From positions 235,933-299,932 of the forward strand of contig NZ_SACP01000003.1 of NCBI RefSeq assembly GCF_004004555.2: a stretch of 64,000 bases of DNA, written 5' to 3'. The translations under genes were made by a program, and so were the position numbers. The notes under the pieces were generated by a model that was given only the letters and a program-made list of their open reading frames with translations, had not been told where the DNA came from and made no database searches. The first letter of the stretch is position 1. Each line of letters starts with the position of its first letter. Of the stretch, positions 1 through 7,994 are shown one piece after another. Source of the DNA: Methylobacterium oryzihabitans (GTDB lineage Bacteria; Pseudomonadota; Alphaproteobacteria; Rhizobiales; Beijerinckiaceae).

Positions 1-823
1 GAAACAGCCCCGGCATGACGAGGAGCTGAGCAGGGTCGCGGCCCTGGCCGCGGGCGAGCGCCTTCACGTCGGCGTAGAACTTCTTCGCCGGCCCGATCAG
101 GCGCTGGCCGGTGAACAGGGCGTCGGCGTAGCGTGCGCCGAACGCCTTGCTGTCCTCCGACTGCCCGGCCTGGAAGATCACCGGCCGCCCCTGCGGCCCG
201 ACCGGGGCCGACAGGGCGCCCCGGGCGCTGAAGTGGCGGCCCTCGACCGCGACCGGGCGGACCCGCGCCGGGTCGACGAAGACGTGGCGGTCGCGGTCGG
301 CGACGATCGCGTCCCGGGGCAGCGAGTCCCACAGGCCCGTGACGATCTCGACGAACTCGGTGGCGCGCCGGTAGCGCTCGTCCTGGTCGAAGCCGTGCGG
401 CAGGCCGTAGGCGGCGAGCGCCACCGGGGTCTGGCTGGTGATGATGTTCCAGGCCGCCCGGCCCTTGCTGATGTGGTCGAGGGAGGCGATCTGGCGGGCC
501 ACGACATAGGGGTGACCGAAGATCGTCGAGGTCGTGGCGACGAGGCCGATATGGGTGGTGGCCTGCGACAGGGCGGCGAGCAGCGTCACCGGATCGAGGG
601 CGCGCCAGGGCCGGTGCAGCGCCTCCTCGACGAGGCCGCCGGGACCGTCGGCGAGGAAAAGCGCGTCGATCTTGCCCCGCTCGGCCACCCTGGCGATGCG
701 CAGGAACGCATCGATGTCGGTGGACAGCGAGGCCGGGTCGGGCAGGGTCTTCCACGCGGCGTCGTGGCGCCCGGAGGCGAGGACGTTGACGCCGAGGCGG
801 ACGGGTTTCTTGGGAGAGGGCAT
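1..823 (-). CDS. LLM-class FMN-dependent monooxygenase (NtaA/SnaA/DszA type), partial
   Basis: The visible part is the N-terminal ~274 residues of a flavin monooxygenase that would use FMNH2 supplied by a separate reductase; the 3' end lies beyond the window. The protein opens MPSPKKPVRLGVNVL and contains the TIM-barrel signatures DALFLADGPG, GRAAWNIITS and FDQDERYRRATEFVE, typical of the NtaA/SnaA/DszA/DmoA branch that attacks C-S or C-N bonds in sulfonates, sulfones or nitrilotriacetate. The gene follows an SsuA-like binding protein by 34 bp on the same strand and is last in an SsuCBA-like operon, so an organosulfur substrate is the likely one (inference). The exact substrate cannot be read from sequence. 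Confidence 0.85.
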   Translation of the reverse strand, partial: MPSPKKPVRLGVNVLASGRHDAAWKTLPDPASLSTDIDAFLRIARVAERGKIDALFLADGPGGLVEEALHRPWRALDPVTLLAALSQATTHIGLVATTSTIFGHPYVVARQIASLDHISKGRAAWNIITSQTPVALAAYGLPHGFDQDERYRRATEFVEIVTGLWDSLPRDAIVADRDRHVFVDPARVRPVAVEGRHFSARGALSAPVGPQGRPVIFQAGQSEDSKAFGARYADALFTGQRLIGPAKKFYADVKALARGQGRDPAQLLVMPGLF

Positions 824-857
824 GGGCGCGCTCCGGGCGGAAAGGGGGATGGAGGGT

Positions 858-1877
858 TCAGACCCGCACGGAATGGTCGGCGACGTTGACTCGCTTCGGC
901 AGGATCGCCCGGTCGGCGAGCCAGTCGGCCGCCTTCTGGAAGTCGGCGAGGAAGGCCGCGTCGTCGGCCTCGTAGAACCGGTTCTGCCGCTTGTAGCCGG
1001 CGAGGTGGTCGCGCACGGCGTCGCCGTACTTGCCCTCCCGCTGGGCGATGGTCTCGGCCTCGACCGGGTTGTCGCTGATCCAGCGGCCCTCGCGGGCATA
1101 GGCGTCGATCACCGCCCGCACGAGGGCGGAGTTCCTGGTGGTGAAGTCGCGCAGGGAGACGAGCGACGAGTAGTCGATCAGGAAATCGAGGTCCCGGCCC
1201 TCGAAGAAGATGTCCTTGGCACCGTACTGGTCGCGGGCGATGTCGACGGCCGGTGTCCACATCGACCACGCATCGACCCGGCCCTGGCCGAAGGCCGGCG
1301 AGGCATCCGGCGGATTGAGATACACGAACTCGACTGATCTGCGGTCGACGCCGTGCTTCTCCAGCGCCGCGACCAGCAGGAACTCGCCGAGCCCCGAGCG
1401 GTTCACCGCGACCTTCTTGCCGGCGAGATCCTTGACCGAATCGATGCCGGAATTCTTCTTGACGATGATCGCGGTCGAGCGCGGCGAATAGACGTTGTAG
1501 TTGGTGAAGACCAGCGGCGAGCCGGCGAGGATCGCGGCGAGCGCCGGGGTGGTGCTGCCCCAGAAGCCGAAATCGGCGCTGCCGCCGACCACCGCCTGCA
1601 GCGAGGGCGCGTGGTTGGGGAACGGGCCGACCCACTTTACCGTGATGTCCTGCGCCGCGAGGCTCTTCTCGAACTCGCCGCGCTCGCGGGCGATCAGCGG
1701 CAGGCCGCCGCGGCCCCAGCCGAGCCGGACGGTGTCGGTGTTGCGGGTTCCTGCGCCCTGCGCCCGGGCTTCTTGAGCCAGGATCCGGCCGGATCCGAGG
1801 GCGGCAGCGCCGAGCGCCAGCCCGGCTCCCTGGAGGAGGCGGCGCCGGTCGAGGCCGAAATCGTCTGAACGGGTCAT
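858..1877 (-). CDS. ABC transporter substrate-binding protein, SsuA-like (aliphatic sulfonate type)
   Basis: 339 residues. The N-terminus has a Tat signal: twin-arginine DRRRLLQG at residues 9-16 followed by an alanine-rich hydrophobic stretch ending near AQEARA, so the protein is exported folded to the periplasm. The mature part has the SsuA/TauA fold features (RLGWGRGGLPLIARERGEFE, GSADFGFWGSTTPALAAI, KKVAVNRSGLGEFLL). Known role of the family: capture of alkanesulfonates, taurine or related anions for an ABC importer. It lies 58 bp after the ATPase gene and 34 bp before the flavin monooxygenase gene, forming an uptake-plus-desulfonation operon. The ligand is not determined. Confidence 0.88.
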   Translation of the reverse strand: MTRSDDFGLDRRRLLQGAGLALGAAALGSGRILAQEARAQGAGTRNTDTVRLGWGRGGLPLIARERGEFEKSLAAQDITVKWVGPFPNHAPSLQAVVGGSADFGFWGSTTPALAAILAGSPLVFTNYNVYSPRSTAIIVKKNSGIDSVKDLAGKKVAVNRSGLGEFLLVAALEKHGVDRRSVEFVYLNPPDASPAFGQGRVDAWSMWTPAVDIARDQYGAKDIFFEGRDLDFLIDYSSLVSLRDFTTRNSALVRAVIDAYAREGRWISDNPVEAETIAQREGKYGDAVRDHLAGYKRQNRFYEADDAAFLADFQKAADWLADRAILPKRVNVADHSVRV

Positions 1878-1935
1878 GCGGAAGGGTCCTGTGGGCCGGC
1901 GCCGGGCCGGTCCGGATTCGGGAAGGGTCGGGGGA

Positions 1936-2631
1936 TCAGGCGGCGCGGTCGTGCAGGACGACGCCGAGTTCGCCGAGGAGCTTGGCGCGCAGGGCGGACG
2001 GTCCCGCGGCAGTCTCGGCGTCCACGTCGTAGGAGGCGGCGATCCGGCCGCCGCGCATCACCAGGATGCGGTCGGCGATGGCGATCGCCTCGTCGACGTC
2101 GTGGGTGACCAGGAGGACCCCCGGCCGGTGGCGCGCGACGAGATCCTCGATGAGGTCGTGCATCCTGATCCGGGTCAGGGCGTCGAGGGCGGCGAAGGGC
2201 TCGTCGAGGAGCAGCAGCCGCGGCTCGCGCACCAGGGCGCGTGCCAGCGCCACCCGCTGGGCCTGACCGCCCGAGAGGTTGCGCGGCCAGTCGCCCTCGC
2301 GCCCGGCCAGCCCCACCTCCCGCAGGGCCGCCACCGCCTGTTCCCGTGCCTGCGGCGTCTCGATCCCGAGGGCGACGTTCTGCCAGAGCGGGGCCCAGGG
2401 CAGCAGGCGGTGCTCCTGGAACACCACGGCGGGCTGCGACGGGCCGTCGATGCGCCCGCCATCGACCGGGTCGAGGCCGGCCAGCGCCCGCAGGAGGGTG
2501 GTCTTGCCGCAGCCGCTCTCGCCCAGCATCGCGACGAACTCGCCGGTCTCGATCCGCAGATCCAGGCCCTCGATCACGACCCGCTCGCCGTAGCGGCGAC
2601 GCAGGCCCCGGACGGTGACGGCGGCGCTCAT
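1936..2631 (-). CDS. ABC transporter ATP-binding protein, SsuB-like
   Basis: 231 residues, MSAAVTVRGL start. It contains a complete ABC ATPase: Walker A GESGCGKTT, Q-loop VVFQEHRLLPW, signature LSGGQAQRVALARAL, Walker B RLLLLDEPFAALD and the H-loop LVTHDVDEA. Length and the LLPW Q-loop are typical of the SsuB/TauB nitrate/sulfonate/taurine subfamily. The start codon overlaps the stop of the upstream permease as ATGA (2628-2631), showing translational coupling. It would energise the permease encoded upstream for import of the ligand bound by the Tat-exported binding protein encoded downstream. Confidence 0.92.
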   Translation of the reverse strand: MSAAVTVRGLRRRYGERVVIEGLDLRIETGEFVAMLGESGCGKTTLLRALAGLDPVDGGRIDGPSQPAVVFQEHRLLPWAPLWQNVALGIETPQAREQAVAALREVGLAGREGDWPRNLSGGQAQRVALARALVREPRLLLLDEPFAALDALTRIRMHDLIEDLVARHRPGVLLVTHDVDEAIAIADRILVMRGGRIAASYDVDAETAAGPSALRAKLLGELGVVLHDRAA

Positions 2632-3488
2632 CGGCGAGCCTCCCCGGCGTAGTTCGGGTGCCAGGCGAGCAGCCGGCGCTCCAGGGCCCGGGCGACGCTG
2701 TCGGCGAGCACGCCGATCGCCGCGTAGATCACGATGGTCAGCACGATGACGTTGGTCTGGAGGAACTCGCGGGCATCCATCGCGAGGAAGCCGACGCCCT
2801 TCGTGGTGGCGATGGTCTCGGCGATGACGAGCGCCAGCCACGCCACCGCGAGGGCGTAGCGCACGCCGGTGAGGATCGACGGCATCGCGCCCGGCAGGAT
2901 GATCTTCGTGATGCGCCCGCGCAGGCTCAGGCCGGTCACCTTGGCGACCTCCATCAGCTTCGGGTCGACCTGACGGATGCCCAGCACGGTGTTGATGTAG
3001 ATCGGGAACAGCACGCCGAGCGAGACCAGGAAGATCTTGCCGGCCTCGTCGACGCCGAACCACACGATGACCAGCGGCAGCAGGGCGAGGAACGGGATCG
3101 CCCGGACCATCTGGATCGAGCGGTCGAGGAGTGCCTCGGCGAGACGCGAGAAGCCGACGAGCACGCCGAGCCCGAAGCCGATGCCGCCGCCGACGACGAA
3201 GCCCGTCGCCGCCCGCACGAGGCTGTAGCCGAGATGGACGAACAGCGTGCCGTCCGCCGCGAGCGTCCAGGCGGTCGCCAGGACCGCGCTCGGTGCCGGC
3301 ATCACCTGCGGGTTCACGCCGCCGAACCGGCACAGCGTTTCCCAGCCCAGCGCGAAGGCGAGAGGCGCGAGCCACGAGATCGCGACGAGTTCGCGCCCGC
3401 TCCAGGTCCACTCTCCGGCCGACCGCGGCTGCCCGTGCAGCAAGCCCGTGATCGCTTCGGTTTTCTCGCTCGTGAGGTCGACGGCCAT
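2628..3488 (-). CDS. ABC transporter permease, SsuC-like
   Basis: 286 residues from MAVDLTSEKTEAI. I chose the ATG at 3488 over an in-frame ATG 39 bp upstream because a GGAAG Shine-Dalgarno-like sequence precedes it. About six membrane segments are visible (for example LAPLAFALGWETLC, TGFVVGGGIGFGLGVLVG, FLALLPLVIVWFG), with the BPD permease EAA loop region around AKVTGLSLRGRITKIILPGAMP that contacts the ATPase. It is the first gene of the ssu-like operon. A possible palindromic operator lies 64-92 bp upstream of this start (3552-3580). Confidence 0.9.
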   Translation of the reverse strand: MAVDLTSEKTEAITGLLHGQPRSAGEWTWSGRELVAISWLAPLAFALGWETLCRFGGVNPQVMPAPSAVLATAWTLAADGTLFVHLGYSLVRAATGFVVGGGIGFGLGVLVGFSRLAEALLDRSIQMVRAIPFLALLPLVIVWFGVDEAGKIFLVSLGVLFPIYINTVLGIRQVDPKLMEVAKVTGLSLRGRITKIILPGAMPSILTGVRYALAVAWLALVIAETIATTKGVGFLAMDAREFLQTNVIVLTIVIYAAIGVLADSVARALERRLLAWHPNYAGEARR

Positions 3489-3551
3489 GAACGATCGCTT
3501 CCGGTGCGCGGGACGCGTCGGCCGCATCCCTCATCGCATCCTGCGTTCGTA

Positions 3552-3580
3552 TTTTAGTCGATCGACTTTGTAAACTAAAA
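3552..3580. promoter_or_regulatory. Palindromic operator candidate upstream of the ssu-like operon
   Basis: An AT-rich island in GC-rich DNA reads TTTTAGT (3552-3558) - N15 - ACTAAAA (3574-3580), with a perfect inner palindrome AGTCGATCGACT at 3556-3567. It lies 64-92 bp upstream of the permease start, where a promoter or repressor site is expected. Sulfur-assimilation operons are commonly sulfur-status controlled, but which regulator would bind here is unknown. Confidence 0.45.
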
Positions 3581-3795
3581 CGGCGCGGAAAGACCGGGGC
3601 CATGCCGGATCGCCGTCCCGTCATCGAGAACCGGCGCGGACGGGCCTCGACCGAGGTCGGAGAGACCGGATGCACCGGTCCGTTCGACATGAGGACGGTC
3701 CGCACGGCGACTCTCCCGCCGTGACGGCGCCCTCATGTCGATCGGACGCCGGGAGACCTCCCGGGCGTCGGAACGGCTCGATCAGAACGGCTCGG

Positions 3796-3891
3796 TCAGA
3801 ACGGCTTGGGCTTCATCAGCTGGCCGCGGCTGGAGACGACCGCCACCACGATCCACGGACAGACGAAGACCAGGAAGAACAGCAGGCCCAT
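3796..3891 (-). CDS. 31-residue putative membrane peptide downstream of the psiE-like gene
   Basis: The frame starts at ATG 3891 and ends at TGA 3796, encoding MGLLFFLVFVCPWIVVAVVS then SRGQLMKPKPF. One hydrophobic helix (residues 2-19) is followed by a short basic tail, which predicts a single-pass inner-membrane microprotein. A textbook AGGGAGG Shine-Dalgarno sequence ends about six bases before the ATG, which is the main reason to believe it. It is 93 bp downstream of the PsiE-like gene on the same strand, so it may be the last gene of the crtD-crtC operon. I do not recognise the family and assign no function. Confidence 0.55.
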   Translation of the reverse strand: MGLLFFLVFVCPWIVVAVVSSRGQLMKPKPF

Positions 3892-3984
3892 CGAAACCTC
3901 CCTGAGTTGCACCACGACCGGCCATTACCAATGCCGCACGGGCCGTGCCGGTTGCAGGCCCGGCGGCTGCGATCCGCCCGGGGC

Positions 3985-4524
3985 CTACTCGACCCCGGCC
4001 GGCTTCTCGTCGTCCCGGGCGCGGTGGAGCAGGAAGATCGACACCACCATCACCAGAATCAGCCCGGCCAGCACCCCGAGCTCGATCATCGAGGCGCGAA
4101 ACAGCGCCTCCTTCTGCGGCGACCAGTCGGCGGCGTGCATCGCCTCGGCGGTCTGGAGCGTCAGCACCAGGACCCGCCGGATCGACGCGATCAGGCCGAC
4201 GATCAGGAACGGTTCGCAGGTCAGCCGGCCCGAGCGCATCGAGACCCGCACGGTGTGCAGGATCTCGACCAGCATCAGCAGGAACAGCAGCCGGTCGACC
4301 ACGTCGAGGAGCTGCGAGGCGCCGCCGACCGACAGGATCGCCTTGCCGGTCATCCCGGCGGCGTCGAGCAGCGCCATCACCGCCGTGATCGCCAGCAGCA
4401 CGCCGAGGGCGGCGTAGATCGCGTGCTCGGTGTGCAGGAACACGAAGGCGGAGAGCCGCGTCAGCCGCCCGCCTTCCTCGTCGGAATCGTCCGCCTTGTC
4501 TCCCGCCTTCGCGTCCTGGGCCAT
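3985..4524 (-). CDS. PsiE-like (phosphate-starvation-inducible E family) membrane protein
   Basis: 179 residues with an acidic N-terminus (DSDEEGGRL) and about four transmembrane segments: around HAIYAALGVLLAITAVMALL, DVVDRLLFLLMLVEILHTV, FLIVGLIASIRRVLVL and IELGVLAGLILVMVVSIFLL. The LVEILHTVRVSMRSG and EPFLIVGLIASIRRVLVLT blocks match the PsiE family as I know it. E. coli PsiE is induced by phosphate starvation, but its biochemical role is not established. The gene starts 32 bp after crtC on the same strand and so looks like part of the carotenoid operon. A structural or stress role at the membrane is only inference. Confidence 0.75.
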   Translation of the reverse strand: MAQDAKAGDKADDSDEEGGRLTRLSAFVFLHTEHAIYAALGVLLAITAVMALLDAAGMTGKAILSVGGASQLLDVVDRLLFLLMLVEILHTVRVSMRSGRLTCEPFLIVGLIASIRRVLVLTLQTAEAMHAADWSPQKEALFRASMIELGVLAGLILVMVVSIFLLHRARDDEKPAGVE

Positions 4525-4556
4525 GGGGTCGGGTCTCCCGCTCTGGAGGGTTTGAG

Positions 4557-5450
4557 TCAGCGCGGGGCGCGCGGCATGCGGAACGGCAGCATCAGGCGCA
4601 CCAGCGGGTTGGTGAACCGGTCGAGGTCGAGCGCCTCGTGCACCGGCCGCACCGCCTCGCCGCAGATCCGGGCCGAGAGCAGCGAGCGCGAGTAGAACGG
4701 CGCGTCCTCGAAGCGGCGCAGCACCGAGGCCGCGCCGTCGTCGCTGCGGGTCGCGCGCGGTAGGCGCCACAGCGTCGGCGGCAGCCGCGCCGGCACCGGC
4801 GGCTCGATCGGCTGCGGGGTGCCGTCCGGATCGAAGCGCAGGGACAGGTCCTGGCGGCTGCCGTCGCGGCGCTCGACGTCGTAGAGGATCGCGGCGCCGC
4901 GCTTGAGCGTCGAGCGCGACCACGTCCAGCTCCGGAACGAATCCTCGAGCGGCACGTCGCCGTCGTTGGTGTCGAAATAGGCGTCGCCGCTCCAGCGCAG
5001 GGACGGGCGGTCGAACGCGACCTCGATCCGCGAGGCCGGGCTGAGCGGCCACCACCGGTGGCGGCCCTCGGCGTCGAGGGTGAACGGGCCCGGCGTAATC
5101 CCGGCCGGCCGCACCCGGATCGTGCCGGACAGGCGCGAGGGCAGGGGGCTCGTCACCTCCGCGACCCGGATCGTCAGGGTGGTGCCGTCCCAGTGCAGCG
5201 AACTCGGGCCGATCGCCAGCGAGGTCGCGTCGCGCGCGACGCTGCCGCGGGGCCGCTCGGTCATCGCCCAGGCGCCGGGCCGGCCGTACAGGACCACGTT
5301 GACGGCGGAATGGTTGAGCGGGTCGGCCCGCCCGCTCCAGGCGTAGTAGGGCGAGAAGACGCTGCCGAGGAACGCGATGACCGTGAGGCCGTGGCGGCCG
5401 TCGTCGCTGACCCCGTCGACGTACCACCAGGCATAGCCGCCGGGCGGCAC
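4557..5450 (-). CDS. crtC: Acyclic carotenoid 1,2-hydratase (hydroxyneurosporene synthase)
   Basis: 297 residues with a GTG start at 5450, two bases after the crtD stop. No other usable start lies in frame between that GTG and upstream crtD coding sequence, and the family consensus PPGGYAWWYVDGVSDDGRHG begins right at it. CrtC adds water across the C1-C2 double bond of neurosporene/lycopene-type carotenoids, the first step toward spheroidene or spirilloxanthin. Family signatures visible are FLGSVFSPYYAW, NHSAVNVVLYG, GDAYFDTNDGDVPLEDSF and SWTWSR. It is coupled to crtD and is probably under the same tandem PpsR operators. The start codon is the least certain point. Confidence 0.92.
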   Translation of the reverse strand: MPPGGYAWWYVDGVSDDGRHGLTVIAFLGSVFSPYYAWSGRADPLNHSAVNVVLYGRPGAWAMTERPRGSVARDATSLAIGPSSLHWDGTTLTIRVAEVTSPLPSRLSGTIRVRPAGITPGPFTLDAEGRHRWWPLSPASRIEVAFDRPSLRWSGDAYFDTNDGDVPLEDSFRSWTWSRSTLKRGAAILYDVERRDGSRQDLSLRFDPDGTPQPIEPPVPARLPPTLWRLPRATRSDDGAASVLRRFEDAPFYSRSLLSARICGEAVRPVHEALDLDRFTNPLVRLMLPFRMPRAPR

Positions 5451-5452
5451 GC

Positions 5453-6946
5453 TCAGGTCGAACCGAGGTCCCGCAGCACGCTCGCGGCCGCCAGCCGGCC
5501 CGACTGCGCCGCCATCGGCACGCCCGGCCCCGGATGGACGCTCCCCCCCGCGAGGTAGAGGCCCGGCAGCCGCGTGCGCGCCCCCGGCCGGCGGAACGAC
5601 GCCATCCAGCCGTGCGAGGCCCGCCCGTACAGCGCCCCGCCCGTCGCCGGAAAAAGCCGGGCGAACTCCGTCGGCGTCGTCGTGGTCCTGGCCGTCTCGG
5701 CGATCGTCAGGCCGCAGGCGGAGAGCCGTCGGCTCATCGTGTCGTGGCATCGGGCGATCTCCTCCGGGGATAGCGGGGCGTCGCGCGCGGGCGCGTTGAC
5801 GAGGCAGAGCAGGGCTTCGGGGGATGCGCCGTCGCCGCGATCCGGCAGGCCGTGATCGCCGCGCTCCTGCGCGCAGACGTAGACGGTCGGATCCCGCGGC
5901 AGGCGGGCGCCCTGGGTCAGGTCGGCGAATTCGGCGGCATAATCGGGCGAGAAGAACACGTTGTGGCGCACCAGGGGGAAGCCGTCGGGCCGGCCCGCCA
6001 ACGCGAAGGTCACCGCCGAGAGCGAGCGCTCGGACGCCGGGACCGGCTCGACCGCCCGGGCGGGCTCGCGCCCGAACAGCCCGTCCGCCAGGGCGGCGGC
6101 GTCGGCATTCGCCACCACCCGGGTCGCCGGCAGCCGCTCGCCGGTCGTCAGCGTCACGCCCGCCACCCGCCCGCCCGCGACCTCGATCCGCTCGGCGCCC
6201 ACCCCGTAGCGCAGGTCCGCTCCCCGCTCGGCGGCGAGGTCCGCCACGGCGGCGGCGAGGCGCGACAGCCCGCCCTCGACGGTCCACACGCCCTCCATCT
6301 CGACATGGGCGACGAGCATCAGGGTCGCGGGGGCCGAGAACGGCGAGGAGCCGCAATAGGTGGCGTAGCGGCCGAAGAGCTGACGCAGGCGCGGATCGCG
6401 AAAATGCTCGCACAGGGCCGTCCACATCGTCGTGAACGGCTGGATACGCATCAGGCCGCCCATCCCCCACGGCCCGGCGCGCATCGCGAGGTCGACCGGG
6501 CTCGGCCGCTGGCCGCGGATGAACGGGCCTTCGAGGGTGCGGTAGATCTCGCCGGCCCGGGCGCGGAAGCGCCGGAACCCCTCGGCATCCCGTGCACCGG
6601 CGAAATCCGCGATGGCGGCCTCCGAGCGGGCGGGATCGGCGAACAGGTCAAGCCGCTCGCCCGCGCTCCAGGCGTGACGGGCGAGGATCGCCGCCGGGCT
6701 CAACGCCACCCGGGCGCCGAGATCGGCCCCGCACTCGGAAAAAATTTCCTCGAACACCCAGCGCATGGTGAAGACCGTCGGACCGGCCTCGACGCGGCAG
6801 GGACCGGCCGCGACCCGGCGCATCTTGCCGCCGGGCGTCGCCTCCTTCTCGACCAGCGTCACCGGCAGGCCGGCGGCGGCGAGCGTCAGCGCAGCGACGA
6901 GCCCGCCGATCCCCGCCCCGATCACCACCACCCGTTCGTCCGGCAC
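5453..6946 (-). CDS. crtD: Methoxyneurosporene/hydroxycarotenoid 3,4-desaturase
   Basis: 497 residues from GTG 6946, preceded by AGGAG with a nine-base spacer. A longer in-frame ATG at 7063 would place both PpsR boxes inside the gene and is rejected. The N-terminus has the FAD dinucleotide fold VVVIGAGIGGLVAALTLAA and the CrtI/CrtD motif GGKMRRVAAG. The C-terminus has the family motif GLYLAGGSVHPGPGVPMAAQSG. CrtD introduces the C3-C4 double bond into 1-hydroxy carotenoids after CrtC. It is divergent from crtE with two TGT-N12-ACA operators between them. Confidence 0.95.
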   Translation of the reverse strand: MPDERVVVIGAGIGGLVAALTLAAAGLPVTLVEKEATPGGKMRRVAAGPCRVEAGPTVFTMRWVFEEIFSECGADLGARVALSPAAILARHAWSAGERLDLFADPARSEAAIADFAGARDAEGFRRFRARAGEIYRTLEGPFIRGQRPSPVDLAMRAGPWGMGGLMRIQPFTTMWTALCEHFRDPRLRQLFGRYATYCGSSPFSAPATLMLVAHVEMEGVWTVEGGLSRLAAAVADLAAERGADLRYGVGAERIEVAGGRVAGVTLTTGERLPATRVVANADAAALADGLFGREPARAVEPVPASERSLSAVTFALAGRPDGFPLVRHNVFFSPDYAAEFADLTQGARLPRDPTVYVCAQERGDHGLPDRGDGASPEALLCLVNAPARDAPLSPEEIARCHDTMSRRLSACGLTIAETARTTTTPTEFARLFPATGGALYGRASHGWMASFRRPGARTRLPGLYLAGGSVHPGPGVPMAAQSGRLAAASVLRDLGST

Positions 6947-6970
6947 GCCGTTGATCTCCTGCCCGGGAAG

Positions 6971-6988
6971 TGTCAATCTAAAATGACA
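6971..6988. promoter_or_regulatory. PpsR/CrtJ operator, crtD-proximal
   Basis: TGTCAATCTAAAATGACA is an exact TGT-N12-ACA palindrome with TGTCA/TGACA half sites. It sits 25 bp upstream of the crtD start and eight bases from a second box. The paired arrangement in a divergent crt promoter region matches the cooperative PpsR/CrtJ sites known from Rhodobacter. Confidence 0.88.
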
Positions 6989-6996
6989 CTCCGTAA

Positions 6997-7014
6997 TGTT
7001 CAAACGAAATGACA
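6997..7014. promoter_or_regulatory. PpsR/CrtJ operator, crtE-proximal
   Basis: TGTTCAAACGAAATGACA also fits TGT-N12-ACA, with one weaker half site. It ends 17 bp before the crtE ATG and so is placed to block crtE transcription. Together with 6971-6988 it forms a tandem pair on an AT-rich island between divergent carotenoid genes. Confidence 0.83.
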
Positions 7015-7031
7015 GATGCGGGAGAGACGCC

Positions 7032-7916
7032 ATGGAAGGCCAGTTTGACGACGGTCGTCGCATCGAGCGGACCCTGGACGTGGCCGTGTCGTTCGCCGAG
7101 GCGCCCGGCGCGCCGCCGCGCCTCGCCGAGGCGATCCGCTACGCGGTGTTTCCGGGCGGGCACCGCATCCGGCCGCGGCTGTGCCTCGCGGTCGCCCGTG
7201 CCTGCGGCGACGACGACCCGGCCGCCTCCGACGCGGCGGCGGCGGCGATCGAACTCCTGCACTGCGCCTCGCTGGTCCACGACGACCTGCCGTGCTTCGA
7301 CGACGCAGCCGAGCGCCGGCGCAAGCCCTCGGTCCACGTCGCCTACGGGGTGCCGGTGGCCTTGCTCACCGGCGACGCGCTGATCGTGCTCGCCTTCGAG
7401 ACCCTGGCGCGGGGCGCCGCCCGGTCGCCGGCGCGCCTCGCCGCCCTGGTCGGGCTGGTGGCGCGGGCGGTCGGCTCGCCGGCCGGGATCGTCGCCGGGC
7501 AGGCCTGGGAATCCGAACCGCAGGTCGGCCTGTCGGTCTACCAGCAGGCCAAGACCGGCGCGCTGTTCGCCGCCGCCACCGTGACGGGGGCGGCCGCGGC
7601 CGGGTCCGAGCCGATGGGGTGGCGGCTGCTCGGCGAATATCTCGGCGAGGCCTATCAGGTCGCCGACGACCTGCGCGACGTCGCCTGCCGCCAGGAGGAG
7701 GTCGGCAAGCCGGTCGGCCGCGACGTGACGCTCGGGCGCCCCAACGCGGCGGCTTTGCTCGGCATGGACGGGGCGCTGCGCCGCCTGTCCGACCTCGCCC
7801 ACGAGGCGATGGAGGTGATTCCCGACTGTCCCGGCATCGAGGCCCTGCGGGCCGAGATCCTGGCCCAGACCCGGCTCTTCCTGCCGGCGCGGCTGGCGCA
7901 GAGCCTGGTGGCGTAG
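7032..7916 (+). CDS. crtE: Geranylgeranyl diphosphate synthase
   Basis: 294 residues from ATG 7032, preceded by GGAGAGA. The upstream in-frame ATG at 6996 lies in the PpsR operator and lacks a ribosome site. Polyprenyl synthase motifs are clear: first Asp-rich motif HDDLPCFDD (residues 83-91), AVFPGGHRIRPRL, the Q-x-K helix SVYQQAKTGALF and second Asp motif DDLRDV. CrtE makes C20 geranylgeranyl diphosphate for phytoene and, with BchG, for the bacteriochlorophyll tail. It is first in the crtEF-bchCXYZ-puf strand. A 322-bp gap with an inverted-repeat element separates it from crtF. Confidence 0.95.
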   Translation: MEGQFDDGRRIERTLDVAVSFAEAPGAPPRLAEAIRYAVFPGGHRIRPRLCLAVARACGDDDPAASDAAAAAIELLHCASLVHDDLPCFDDAAERRRKPSVHVAYGVPVALLTGDALIVLAFETLARGAARSPARLAALVGLVARAVGSPAGIVAGQAWESEPQVGLSVYQQAKTGALFAAATVTGAAAAGSEPMGWRLLGEYLGEAYQVADDLRDVACRQEEVGKPVGRDVTLGRPNAAALLGMDGALRRLSDLAHEAMEVIPDCPGIEALRAEILAQTRLFLPARLAQSLVA

Positions 7917-7994
7917 GGATAGCCGGGGTGGCTCGTCACCGAACCCTCCCATCTCTGTGCAGGGCTATCCGGCGACAGGAAAAGGCGCGGGTGT

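Noticed and set aside
6946..7063. Longer crtD start at ATG 7063
   Set aside because: It would include both PpsR operators and the start of crtE. GTG 6946 has AGGAG at proper spacing and begins at the FAD fold.
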